The notes below the pieces were generated by a model that worked only from the letters and a program-made list of their open reading frames with translations, made no database searches and had not been told where the DNA came from. From Corallococcus sp. EGB (GTDB taxonomy: Bacteria; Myxococcota; Myxococcia; Myxococcales; Myxococcaceae), in the NCBI RefSeq assembly GCF_019968905.1, contig NZ_CP079946.1:5518001-5582000 (forward strand): a stretch of 64,000 bases of DNA, in the 5' to 3' direction. Positions within the stretch are counted from its first letter, which is position 1, and every line of letters begins with the position of its first letter. Shown one piece after another: positions 1-40,601 of the stretch. The position numbers were made by a program, and so were the translations under genes.

Positions 1-99
1 CTGCCCACGCCTCCCACCGTCCTCTTCCTGTGCGCCGACCGTGGGACGGCCTACCTGGACACCATCTTCTCCCCCTCCTGGACCGCGCGCTTCTCCTGA
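1..99 (+). CDS. sbnA: SbnA-like Dap synthase, C-terminal end only
   Basis: The first 32 codons of the window, in frame 1 and ending at TGA 97-99, read as the tail of an SbnA-type PLP-dependent enzyme; the visible stretch DRGTAYLDT followed a few residues later by a Trp is typical of that family's C-terminus. SbnA joins O-phosphoserine and glutamate to give N-(2-amino-2-carboxyethyl)-glutamate, the first step to 2,3-diaminopropionate. The call rests mainly on the intact sbnB gene 21 bp downstream, since the two act in sequence and are normally adjacent. The catalytic lysine region lies outside the window. It would supply Dap to the NRPS genes that follow. Confidence 0.7.
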   Translation: MPTPPTVLFLCADRGTAYLDTIFSPSWTARFS

Positions 100-120
100 G
101 TCCTCGCGCTGGATGCCCCC

Positions 121-1134
121 ATGGCCTTTCCCTTCAACGTCATCACCGGCAAGACCGTCCACTCCATCATCCAGGGCGCGACCCAGGAGTGCGTGGACCA
201 CGTGCGGGACGCCTACCTCGCTCACGAGCAGAAGCAGAGCGTCAACCCGGACAGCTACTTCCTGCGCTTCCCCGAGAAGCCCCGCGACCGGATCATCGCG
301 CTGCCGGCCTACCTGGGCGGCGACACCAACGTGTCGGGCATCAAGTGGATCGCCAGCTACCCGGACAATGTCGCCAAGGGCTTTCCTCGCGCCTCCGCGG
401 TACTCCTGCTCAACGACTCCGAGACGGGCTACCCCTTCGCGTGCCTGGAGAGTTCCATCATCTCCGCGGCGCGGACCGCGGGCTCCGCGGTGCTCGCGGC
501 GGAGTGGCTCAACGGCCGGAAGCGCCAGGTGCGCACGCTGGGCATCGTGGGCAACGGCCTCATCGCCCGCTACATCTACACGTTCCTCATGGAGCTGGGC
601 TGGGAGGTGGAGGAAGTCCTCCTGCACGACCTGGTCCCCGAGGAGGCCGAGCGCTTCTCCAAACGGTCGTGCCGTCCGGAGCGCCACCGCGCCATCCGCT
701 GCGAGAAGAAGCTGGAGACCGTGGTGCGCTCCAGCGACCTGCTCGTCCTGGCGACCGTCGCCGGTACGCCCTACATCCGCGACGCGAGCCTGCTGGCGCA
801 CAACCCCATCGTCCTCAACATCTCCCTGCGGGACCTGGCTCCCGAGCTGCTCCTCGCCTCGCACAACATCGTCGACGACGTCGAGCACGTCATGAAGGCC
901 AACACGTCGCCTCACCTCGCGGAGCAACTGAGCGGCGGGCGGGGGTTCGTGACGGGCACGCTCGCCCAGCTCATCCTGGGCCGCTGCCAGGTGGACCGCA
1001 CCCGGCCCATCATCTTCTCGCCCTTCGGACTTGGCGTGCTGGACCTGGCGGTCGGCAAGTGGGTCTACGACGTCGCCGTCGCGCGTGAGGAACACGTCGC
1101 GGTGAACGACTTCTTCTGGGAACTCACCCGCTGA
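121..1134 (+). CDS. sbnB: SbnB-like dehydrogenase, 2,3-diaminopropionate biosynthesis
   Basis: A 337-residue member of the ornithine cyclodeaminase/mu-crystallin family. A Rossmann motif GIVGNGLIARY lies near residue 140. An N-terminal FPFNVITG segment, later EKPRDRIIALPAYLGG and a C-terminal ILGRCQVDRTRP region match the SbnB subgroup rather than true ornithine cyclodeaminases. SbnB oxidatively cleaves N-(2-amino-2-carboxyethyl)-L-glutamate with NAD to give L-2,3-diaminopropionate and 2-oxoglutarate. ATG at 121 is chosen because it opens the conserved N-terminus and lies 21 bp after the upstream stop. Length is normal for the family. As the first complete gene of the cluster it implies that Dap is a building block of the peptide. 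Confidence 0.88.
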   Translation: MAFPFNVITGKTVHSIIQGATQECVDHVRDAYLAHEQKQSVNPDSYFLRFPEKPRDRIIALPAYLGGDTNVSGIKWIASYPDNVAKGFPRASAVLLLNDSETGYPFACLESSIISAARTAGSAVLAAEWLNGRKRQVRTLGIVGNGLIARYIYTFLMELGWEVEEVLLHDLVPEEAERFSKRSCRPERHRAIRCEKKLETVVRSSDLLVLATVAGTPYIRDASLLAHNPIVLNISLRDLAPELLLASHNIVDDVEHVMKANTSPHLAEQLSGGRGFVTGTLAQLILGRCQVDRTRPIIFSPFGLGVLDLAVGKWVYDVAVAREEHVAVNDFFWELTR

Positions 1135-1204
1135 CGCCCCATCGCGAGCGGGAGGGAAGGCCTCCTTCCGCCGCTGGGGCGGTGCCACGCCGCAGAGGCC
1201 CTCC

Positions 1205-2848
1205 ATGTTCTCCCTGCTGTCGCTCCTGCTGCGTCGCTCCCGGTCCTCGATGGTCGCCATCGCGGTCACGGGCATCTTCTCTGGCCTGTGCAACAGCGCC
1301 CTCCTCGCGCTGGTCAGCCATGCGCTGGGCACGAACCAGTCCACCCTGAAGACGATGCTCGTGGGCTTCATCGCCCTGAGCGTGGGCGTGCTGGTGGGCA
1401 ACACCGTGCCGGAGCTGCTGCTGGCGAAGGTGTCCCGCGACATCACCGCGGAGCTGCGGCTCAAGCTGGGCCGCGGCATCCTCGCGGCGCCCTACCGGCG
1501 CTTGGAAATCATCGGCAAGGGGCCCGTGCTCGCGGCGCTCTCCCAGGATGTCCAGGCCATCGTCAACATCGCCTCGAAAATCCCCGGGCTCATCGTCTGC
1601 ACGACCATCGTGCTCGGTTGCCTGGGGTACATGGCGTGGCTGTCGCCCCGCGGGATGACGCTGGTCCTGCCCGCCATGGCGCTGCTGGTGATCTTCTACT
1701 ACTTCGCGACCCGCAAGATGGTCCCCCTGTGGCGCGAAGAGCGCGACACCCAGGACGACCTGTTCCGCGAGCAGCAGCAGGTGCTGGACGGCATCAAGGA
1801 GCTCAAGCTCCACGGGCCGCGCCAGCGTGAGTTCATGGACGAGGACTTCGCGCCCGCCGTGGAGCGCGTGCGGCACAAGGGCTTGCAGGCGGCCATCAGC
1901 GTCGCGCTGCTCAGCAGCTTCGTGCACTTCTTCACCTGGCTGGTGCTGGGCGTGATGCTGTTCGGCGTCTTCGCCCTCAGCGCGCACGACACGGACGCCA
2001 CGCGCGGCTACGTGCTGTCGCTGATGTACATGTGGGGGCCGTTCCGCGGACTGCTGGAGGACGTGGGGCGCTGGCCCCAGGTGAGCATCGCGCTCGACAA
2101 GCTCCAGCAGTTGGAGCTTTCGCTCACCGAGTCACTCTCCGAGGAGACGTCCGCGCCCACCCCGCTGGGACTGCCCGCCAACGGGCGGCAGGAGGTGGTC
2201 GTCGAGTCGGCGACGTACGCGTTCAGCGACGCCGTGGAGGAGGCCGCGTTCCGCGTGGGCCCCATCGACCTGGCGCTGCGCTCCGGGGAGCTGGTGTTCG
2301 TAGTGGGCGGCAACGGCAGCGGCAAGACGACGATGGCCAAGCTGCTCACGGGGCTCTACACGCCCCGCTCCGGGCGGCTGCTGTGGAACGGCGTGCCGGT
2401 GACGGATCAGAACCGGGGCGCGTACCGCAACGCGTTCTCCGCCATCTTCACCGACTTCCACCTCTTCGAAAACCTGCGCGGCGTGGACCCCGCTCACATC
2501 CAGGGCCGTGTGCAGGAGTATCTGCGGCTGTTCGAGTTGGACACGAAGCTCCAGGTCGTCAACGGTCGCTTCTCCACCACGAGCCTGTCCACCGGCCAGC
2601 GCAAGCGCCTGGCGATGGTCGTCGCGCTCCTGGAGGACAAGCCGTTCTACCTCTTCGACGAATGGGCCGCGGACCAGGACCCCGAGTTCCGCGAGGTCTT
2701 CTACCGCAAGCTGCTTCCGGAGCTGGCCGCGCGCGGCAAGGGCGTGCTCGTCATCACGCACGACGACCGCTACTTCCATCTCGCGCACCGGGTCATCAAG
2801 CTCGAGCTCGGCAAGACCGTTCCGCTGGCGCCCGCTTCGGCGGCGTGA
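1205..2848 (+). CDS. Cyclic-peptide-type ABC exporter (fused membrane and ATPase domains)
   Basis: A 547-residue half-size ABC exporter in the SyrD/PvdE (cyclic peptide transporter) style. The N-terminal ~330 residues contain several hydrophobic membrane segments. The ATPase domain has Walker A GGNGSGKT at residues 368-375, the signature LSTGQRKRLA and Walker B YLFDEWAADQDP, where the usual Glu after Asp is kept. Dimerisation would give a full exporter. The family moves NRPS products, or acylated precursors, across the inner membrane. It lies 70 bp after sbnB and 47 bp before the next gene, inside the operon, so export of the lipopeptide is the obvious role. No separate outer-membrane component is seen in the window. 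Confidence 0.88.
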   Translation: MFSLLSLLLRRSRSSMVAIAVTGIFSGLCNSALLALVSHALGTNQSTLKTMLVGFIALSVGVLVGNTVPELLLAKVSRDITAELRLKLGRGILAAPYRRLEIIGKGPVLAALSQDVQAIVNIASKIPGLIVCTTIVLGCLGYMAWLSPRGMTLVLPAMALLVIFYYFATRKMVPLWREERDTQDDLFREQQQVLDGIKELKLHGPRQREFMDEDFAPAVERVRHKGLQAAISVALLSSFVHFFTWLVLGVMLFGVFALSAHDTDATRGYVLSLMYMWGPFRGLLEDVGRWPQVSIALDKLQQLELSLTESLSEETSAPTPLGLPANGRQEVVVESATYAFSDAVEEAAFRVGPIDLALRSGELVFVVGGNGSGKTTMAKLLTGLYTPRSGRLLWNGVPVTDQNRGAYRNAFSAIFTDFHLFENLRGVDPAHIQGRVQEYLRLFELDTKLQVVNGRFSTTSLSTGQRKRLAMVVALLEDKPFYLFDEWAADQDPEFREVFYRKLLPELAARGKGVLVITHDDRYFHLAHRVIKLELGKTVPLAPASAA

Positions 2849-2895
2849 GGCCTCCGCATGCGCCACGCCTCCCGCTCCCAGGCCCCTGACTTCCG

Positions 2896-3969
2896 ATGAG
2901 CCGCCCGATCCCACTCCTGCTGCTGGGAGCCGGTTTCTCCCGGGGCGCGCACGTCCCCGCGCTGCGCGGGCTGGGCGGGGCGTTCCGCGTCGCGGGCGTC
3001 TTCAGCCGGACGCGCGCGAAGGCGGAAGGCGTGGCGCGCGAACTGCCAGGGCCGGTGGAGGTGTTCACGGAGCTGGACCGTGCGTTGGAGATGGCGGGGA
3101 TTGAAGCCGTGGACGTGGCGCTGCCCATCCTGCCGGCGTCGGACGCCATCGCGGCGGCGTTGGGCCGGGGCCTGCACGTCTTCAGCGAGAAGCCCATCGC
3201 CGAGTCCGTGGAGCGTGCCCGGGCGCTGCTCACGCTGCAGGCTCCGCGCCCGGAGCAGGTCTGGTACGTCGCGGAGAACTTCCGCTTCTGGGAGACCGCG
3301 TGGCGAGTGCGGGAGCTGATCGGCTCCGGGGAGATTGGCACGCCGCTGCTCTGCCACTACCCGACGCTGGTCCCCATCAAGTCCACGCAGTGGTTCCAGA
3401 CACCGTGGCGCCGCGAGCCGGGGTACGCGGGCGGCTTCCTGCTGGATGGCGGAGTGCATGACATCGCGGCCCTGCGATTGATGTTGGGCGAGGTGGCGCA
3501 CGTCAGCGCGTTCGTGCGCGGGGTGGATCCGGCGCTGCCTCCGGCCGACACGCTGGCCGCGTCGCTCCAGTTCGAGAGCGGGCTCGTGGCGAACTACTCC
3601 GTCAGCTACGCGCTGGAGCCGGTTCGCCTGACGCCGTGGAGCGTGGCGAAGGCGCTGCTCTCCGGGGCCGAACGGCCCGTGCGCGACCGCTTCGGCCGCA
3701 AGCACATCGTGGGCACACACGGGTCCATCTTCTTCATGCATGACCGCGTGGAGCTGGTCCGGGGACTGAATCGGACCGTGTTCAAGGTCCGCTCGGCGGA
3801 CACGACGGTGCGGCAGTTCGAGGACTTCTACGCGGGGGTGCGCGCGGGCCGCCCCATCCGCAACAGCCCCCGCGAGGCCCTGCACGACCTGGCGGTCATC
3901 GAGGCCTTGCTCACGTCGTCCCGGGAGCGCCAGGTCATCAGGCCGGTCCGGATGGAGGACTTGTCATGA
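2896..3969 (+). CDS. Gfo/Idh/MocA family NAD(P)-dependent oxidoreductase
   Basis: A 357-residue protein with an N-terminal dinucleotide-binding glycine motif (GAGFSRGAHVPAL, residues ~11-23). The family's EKP motif follows (SEKPIAESVERA, ~residue 97), and then a C-terminal alpha/beta domain including GGFLLDGGVHDIAALR. Members oxidise or reduce hydroxyls on sugars, nucleotide sugars and inositols, or act on cofactor-like substrates. With two glycosyltransferases in the same operon, work on the sugar donor or attached sugar is the simplest reading, but the sequence does not fix the substrate. It overlaps the next gene by 4 bp (ATGA at 3966-3969), so the two are likely translated together. Confidence 0.82.
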   Translation: MSRPIPLLLLGAGFSRGAHVPALRGLGGAFRVAGVFSRTRAKAEGVARELPGPVEVFTELDRALEMAGIEAVDVALPILPASDAIAAALGRGLHVFSEKPIAESVERARALLTLQAPRPEQVWYVAENFRFWETAWRVRELIGSGEIGTPLLCHYPTLVPIKSTQWFQTPWRREPGYAGGFLLDGGVHDIAALRLMLGEVAHVSAFVRGVDPALPPADTLAASLQFESGLVANYSVSYALEPVRLTPWSVAKALLSGAERPVRDRFGRKHIVGTHGSIFFMHDRVELVRGLNRTVFKVRSADTTVRQFEDFYAGVRAGRPIRNSPREALHDLAVIEALLTSSRERQVIRPVRMEDLS

Positions 3970-5482
3970 GTCCCCGTCCTCGCAGCTGCGATGTGGTGAT
4001 CATCGGCAGCGGGCCCGGTGGCAGCACGCTGGCGCATGGCCTCTCCCGGCGGGGGGCTCGGGTCCTGGTGGTGGAGGAAGGAGACTTCCTGCGGCCGGAT
4101 CCCTCGCGGGAGGACGCGAGCATCCACATGCAGGAGTTCATGCAAGGGCCGCAGCCAAGCTTCGTGGGCGGACCGTCGAAGTTCTATGGCGCGGCGCTCT
4201 ACCGGCTGCGCGAGCAGGACTTCCAGGCCACCGCCACGGAGACCGGCGAGTCCCCCGCGTGGCCCGTCCGCTACGGCGACCTGGAGCCGTTCTACGACGA
4301 GGCGGAGCACCTCTACGCCGTGCGCGGCTCGACGCACGAGGATCCCTCCGAGCCGCCTCGCTCCCGCCCCTTCCCGCACGGCCCCATCGAACACGAGCCG
4401 TACATCGCGCCCATCGTGGAGCGCCTGCGCGCCCAGGGGCTGCCCGTCTCGTACATCCCCAAGGCCGTGGACGTGGGCCCCGGCGGCAGGTGCATCCTCT
4501 GCGCGCGGTGCGACGGCCACTACTGCCAGCGCGACGCGAAGATGGACGCAGAGGTCGCCGCGCTGCGTCCCGCGCTCGCGACAGGGCGGGTCCAACTGCT
4601 CACGCGGACCGAGTGCCTGCGGGTGCTCACCACGCCCGATGGGCGCCGGACCACGGGCGTGCTGCTGAAGCAGGACGGCGAGACGTGGGAGGTGGACGCG
4701 GACGTGGTGGCCGTGTGCGCGGGCTTCGCCCGGACGCCGTTGCTCTTGCGGCGCTCACGCAATGACGCGCACCCGGAGGGCATTGGCAACGCCAGCGGGT
4801 GCCTGGGCCGCTACCTCGCGGGCCACACGGCGGGGCTGCTGTTCCCCATGCGCGGCCTGGAGCGCGTGCCGGACCTGCACCAGAAGACCTTCGCCATCAA
4901 TGCCTTCTATGGCCCCACCGCGGAGTGGCCCTACCCGCTGGGCGTCATCCAGGCCGCGGGCCAACTGCCGCTGTGGAAGAGCGTGCCCGCCGTGGCGCGC
5001 CCGTTCGTACGCTTCATCGTCGAGCGCAGCGTGACGTGCTTCCTGATGACGGAAGCCGTGGCGAGCAGGGAATCCGGCTTCGTGTTCCAGGGCGAGCAGA
5101 TCGTCCGGATGGAGCCTCCGCGGCCGAACGTGAAGACGTTCCGGCGTCTGCGGCGCATGGCGATGGACATCTTCAAGAAGGCGGGCTTCCCCGTCGTGCT
5201 GGCGCCCCGCAGCCCCGCGGACCTGTGGCACCTGGTGGGCACGGCGCGCTTCGGCGAAGACCCGGCCACCTCCGTGTTGGATCCTCACTGCCGCATCCAC
5301 GGGATGGACAACCTCTACGTCGTCGACTCGTGCTTCCTGCCCTCCGCGGGCGCGGTGAACACGACGCTGACGGTGATCGCCATGTCGCTGCGGGTGGCAG
5401 AGAGCATCGCCGCCCGGGTTCCCCCTCGCGCTTCCCTCCCCTCCGTTCCATCCACGCGCCCCGCGCCGCCCCGTCCCCAGCC

Positions 5483-5486
<4 letters not shown>
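3966..5486 (+). CDS. GMC-family FAD-dependent oxidoreductase
   Basis: A 506-residue flavoprotein of the glucose-methanol-choline family. The N-terminal FAD motif is GSGPGGSTLAHGL (~residues 14-26), followed by the acidic strand end VLVVEEG. The C-terminal family signature includes LYVVDSCFLPSAGAVNTT, which carries the usual active-site His/Asn region in this subgroup. Four cysteines are packed at residues 176, 179, 182 and 187 (CILCARCDGHYC). Members oxidise alcohols to carbonyls; here the target could be a sugar hydroxyl or the beta-hydroxyl made by the PKS ketoreductase. No signal peptide is seen, so it is probably cytoplasmic. It is coupled to its neighbours by 4-bp overlaps at both ends. 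Confidence 0.85.
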
Positions 5487-20409
<14,923 letters not shown>

Positions 20410-20410
<1 letters not shown>

Positions 20411-23400
20411 TGGACTCGACCCCTTTGTCCCCATCCGAGGCCATCGCCATCATCGGCATGGCGCTGCGCGTCCCGGGCGCTCGCGATCCGGAATCCTTCT
20501 GGCGGTTGCTCGATGACGGCGTGGAGCCACGCACGTCCTTCTCCGATGCGGAGCTGGAGGCGGCCGGAGTACCGCGCGCCGTGCGCGAACAGCCGGGCTA
20601 TGTGCGCGAGGGCTTCGTCCTGGACGGGGTGGCTGCCTTCGACGCGGCCTTCTTCGGCTACAGCCCCCGGGAGGCGGAGCTGCTGGATCCCCAGCACCGC
20701 CTCTTCCTGGAGTGCGCGTGGGAGGCACTGGAGCGCTCCGGCCATGGGGACGCGCGCGGGCGAGGCGCCACGTCCGTCTTCGCGGGCGGGGGACGGAGCA
20801 CCTACCTCATCGCGAACCTGCTGAGCCGGCCGGACCTGGTGGCCTCGCAGGGCCTGTCCTCGCTGATGGTGGCCAACGAGAAGGACTTCCTCGCCACGCG
20901 GGTGTCCCACCGGCTGGACCTGCGGGGCCCGAGCCTCACCGTTCAAACGGCCTGCTCCACGTCGCTGGTGGCGGTGCACCTGGCCTGCCAGAGCCTGCTG
21001 TCTGGCGAGTCGGACCTGGCGCTCGCGGGCGGCGTCGCGCTGACGCTGCCCCAGCGCGCCGGCTACCTCTACCGGGACGGAGGCATCCTCTCCCCGGACG
21101 GACGCTGCCGGCCCTTCGATGCTCGGGGGGCAGGCACCCTTGGCGGCTCGGGCGTCGCGGTGGTGGCGCTCAAGCGGCTGTCGGACGCGCTGGAGGCGGG
21201 AGACCGCATTCACGCCGTCATCCGAGGGTCGGCCCTCAACAACGATGGCGCGGCCAAGGTGGGCTTCACCGCGCCCAGCGTGGACGGACAGTCCCAGGTC
21301 ATCTCCGAAGCGCTCGCGGTGGCGTGCGTGGAGCCCGGTTCCATCCAGTACGTGGAGGCCCATGGGACGGCCACCGCGCTAGGAGACCCCATCGAGCTCG
21401 CCGCGCTCAACCAGGTGTTCCAGGGATTGCCTCGGGGCTCCATCGCCCTGGGCTCGGTGAAGAGCAACCTGGGCCACATGGACGCGGCGGCCGGAGTAGT
21501 GGGCCTCATCAAGACGGCGCTGGCCCTGGAGCACCGGCGGCTTCCCCCCAGCCTGCACTTCGAGCACCCCAATCCGCGAGTCCCCTTCGACGAAGGCCCC
21601 TTCGCCGTCAACACCGCGTCGCGGCCGTGGCCCGACGCGAAGTCGCGGCGCGCCGGAGTGAGCTCCTTTGGCATGGGGGGCACCAACGTGCATGTGGTGC
21701 TGGAAGAAGCTCCCGTGCCTGCACCGCGCATGCTCGCGCCGCGCACCTGGCAGCTTTTGGCCCTGTCCGCCCGGACCGCGCCCGCGCTGGAGGAGGCGAC
21801 GGACCGGCTGGCCGCGCACCTGGAAAGGCATCCGGAGCTGGCACTGGGGGACGTCGCGCACACGCTGATGGTGGGGCGCCGTCGCTTCGAGCACCGGCGC
21901 GTGCTGGTGTGCCAGGACACTCGCGAAGCCCGGGAGTCCCTGGCGGCACGCGACGCACGGGTGCTCACGGAGGTCGCTGGGGACGGGCGCTGCTCGGTGG
22001 CGTTCCTCTTCCCCGGGCAGGGTTCGCACCATGTGGACATGGGCCGGGGCCTGTACGCGGCGGAGCCTCGCTTCCGCGAGCACGTGGACGCGTGCTGCGA
22101 ACGCTTCGCACCGCACCTGGGCGGCGTTGACTTGCGGCGCATCCTCTTCCCTGCCACGTCGAAGCACACGGAGGACTCGCGGAAGCTGGAGCAGGCGACG
22201 TTCGGCCACCCGGCGCTCTTCACCATCGGATACGCGCTGGCGCGCTGGTGGATGGAGCTGGGCGTGCGACCCCAGGCGCTCATTGGCCACAGCGTCGGCA
22301 TGTACGCGGCGGCGTGCGTGGCGGGCATCTTCTCGCTGGAGGACGCCACGGCGCTGCTCGCGCTGCGCGCCCGGCTCTTCGAGCAGTTGCCCGAGGGCTC
22401 CATGCTGTCCGTGTCGCTCCCCGAAGCGCAGGTGCGCCAGCTGCTGACGGGAAGGCCGGTGGGGATCGCCGCGGTCAACGCGCCCTCGCTGTGCGTCGTC
22501 TCGGGACCGCCCGACGCCGTGCAGGCACTTCAAACGGAGCTGGCGGCGCGCGGCGTGGAGTGCCGTCTCTTGCACAGCATCTATGCCGGCCACTCCGCGA
22601 TGTTGGAGCCGATGCTGCGGCCCCTGGAAGAGGCGGCACGCCGCGTGCGCCTGTCGGCTCCGGCCATCCCCTGCATCTCCAATCTCACCGGCACCTGGCT
22701 CACCGACGCGGAGGCGACGGATCCGCGCGCGTGGGCGGAGCATGTGCGGCGGCCGGTGCGTTTCTCGGAGGGGGTGGCGACACTGCTCGAGGAGCCGGAC
22801 CGGCTGTTGCTGGAGGTGGGGCCGGGGCAGGCGCTGACGATGTTGGCGCGACAGGCCACGAACGCCGCGGGGCGTACGATTGTCGCCTCCATGCGTCGGC
22901 CACAGGATCCGCGTCCTGATGCCGCCGTGCTCCTGGAGGCCGCGGGGCGGCTGTGGCTCGCGGGCGCGGAGCTGGACGTGGAGCGCCTCCAGGGTCCAGG
23001 CGAGCACCGCCGCGTCGAGCTGCCTCCCTATCCCTTCCAGCGCGAGGACTACTGGCTGGATGCCGTGGCGGCACCGCCCGCGGCCGCGGATCCCAGGACG
23101 CCGCCGCGCAAGCGGGATGACGCCGCGGAGTGGTTCTATCAGCCGGCCTGGAGGCCCACGCCGCCGCCCGCCCCGGCGGCTGCTGCACGTGGCGAGCGCG
23201 TACTGGCCTTCGTCGATGCCACCGGCTTCGGCGCTGAGCTGGCGGCACGGTTGGAGTCGGGGGGGGCAGAGGTGGTGCGGGTGGTGCCAGCGTCCGGCTT
23301 CTCTCAGCGGGACGCGCGCACCTTCGAGCTTTCGCCTGGCGAACCCGCGCACTACCACGCGCTGCTGGAAGCCGTGAGCACGCCCCGATGCGTGGTGCAC

Positions 23401-24951
23401 GCCTGGGGCCTGGGCCCCGCCGCCGGTGGAGACGAGGACACGGCGCTCGCCACGGAGCTGGAGCGGGGCTACCACGGCCTCGTCGCCCTGCTTCGGGCGC
23501 TCCAGGCCCGGCCGGAGCAAGGGCCAGTGGACGTCGCGGTGCTGGTGAGCGGCGCGCTGGAGGTGATGGGTGACGAACCGCTGGTGCCCGCCCGCGCGCT
23601 CGTGGTGGGACCGTGCAAGGTGGTTCCGCAAGAGCACGCGTGGCTGCGCGCGCGCTGCATCGACGTGCGCCTGCCCGGTGACGCGGCGAAGCAGGCGGGC
23701 CTGCTGGAGCGGCTGGTGGCGGAGGTGCGGCTGGACGCGGCGGAGCCCGTGGTGGCCTGGCGCGGCTCGCGCCGCTACGCCGAGCACTTCGAGGCAACGC
23801 GGCTCCCCCCCGCGGGCGCGGACGCAGCGCCGCTGCGCGAAGCGGGCGTGTACCTGCTGACCGGCGGCCTGGGGCGGATCGGCATGGGGGTGGCGGAACA
23901 CCTTGCGGCGACGGTGCGAGCGCGGCTGGTGCTGGTAGGCCGCGCAACCTTCCCCGCGCCCGAGGAATGGGACGCGTGGCTGCGCGTGCACGGCGAGGAG
24001 GATGATGTGTCGCGGAAGATTCATCGCCTGCGGGCGATGGAGGCCCGCGGCGCGCAGGTGTGGGTGCTGTCGGCGGACGTGTCCCGGCGGGCGGAGCTGG
24101 AGTCCGTGATTGCCCGCACGCGTGCGCGCTTCGGAGCCCTGCACGGCGTGGTGCACTCGGCGGGCAGGATCGGCGCACGGACGTCGGTGCCACTGGTGGA
24201 CCTGGAGCGCGAGCGGAGCGAGGAGCAGCTCTCCGCCAAGGTGCATGGCACCCGGTGGCTCTCGGCCGCGCTGGCCGGCGGGCCGCCGCCGGACTTCGTG
24301 GTGTTGCAGTCCTCGCTGTCCACCGTGCTGGGCGGCCCGGGGTTCAGTGCCTATGCGGCGGCCAATGCCTTCATGGACACGCTGGCGTGCGAGCGCGCCC
24401 GGGCCGGCGGGACGCAGTGGCTCAGCGTGGACTGGGACGGCTGGTATCAGGACGGTGAAACGCCCACCGCGTCGGACATGACGCTCGCCGAGGGCTCGGA
24501 CGCCCTGCTGCGGCTGTTGTCCGCGCGAGCCGAGGGCCGCTGGGTGGTGTCCACCACGGACCTCTCCGCGCGGCATGCGATGTGGCTGCGGCGCGAGCGG
24601 ACCAGCGTGGCGCCGGCCACGAGCACCGGAGCCACGCACTACCGGCGCGGCGTGCGGACTCCGTACGTGGCGCCCCGGGACTCCGTCGAGCAGGGGATCG
24701 CCGCCATCTGGGCGGAGCTGCTCGGCGTCGCGGAGCCCGGCATCCACGACGACTTCTTCGAGCTGGGTGGACACTCGCTGGTGGGAGCGCAGGTCGTGGC
24801 GCGCGTCCGGCAGGTGTTCCAGGTGGAGCTGCGCCTGGGCACCCTCTTCGAGACCCCCACCATCGCGGGCATGGCCGTGGCCATCATCAGCAGCCGCACC
24901 GAGAACATGAGCGAGGAAGAGCTGGAGTCCCTCCTGTCCGAGCTGGAGTGA
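20410..24951 (+). CDS. Type I PKS module: KS-AT-KR-ACP
   Basis: A 1513-residue single polyketide synthase module. ATG 20410 overlaps the NRPS 1 stop as TGATG; a GTG three bases earlier is the alternative. KS: active Cys182 in TACSTSL, His motifs EAHGTA and KSNLGHM. AT: GHS628VG, and YAGH where malonyl types usually show HAFH and methylmalonyl types YASH, so malonyl is likely but not certain. KR: NADPH motif TGGLGRIG (1151-1158) and a Ser...Tyr...Asn catalytic set around SSLSTVLGGPGFSAYAAAN. ACP: Ser1456 in GGHSL. No DH or ER, so it should extend the aromatic aminoacyl chain by two carbons and leave a beta-hydroxyl, giving a statine-like gamma-amino-beta-hydroxy acid inside the peptide. Confidence 0.94.
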
Positions 24952-24995
24952 GCGCAGCTCCCCTCTTCGCCCCACCTTCCGCCCCGACCGAGCCC

Positions 24996-40597
<15,602 letters not shown>

Positions 40598-40601
<4 letters not shown>

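Noticed and set aside
1-1134. A staphyloferrin-type siderophore cluster, suggested by sbnA and sbnB
   Set aside because: No NIS synthetase or citrate synthase follows; the Dap genes lead straight into NRPS genes.
4799-5482. An upstream extension of NRPS 1
   Set aside because: The frame stays open, but it is the GMC gene read out of phase; the FAAL starts after ATG 5483, which overlaps the GMC stop.
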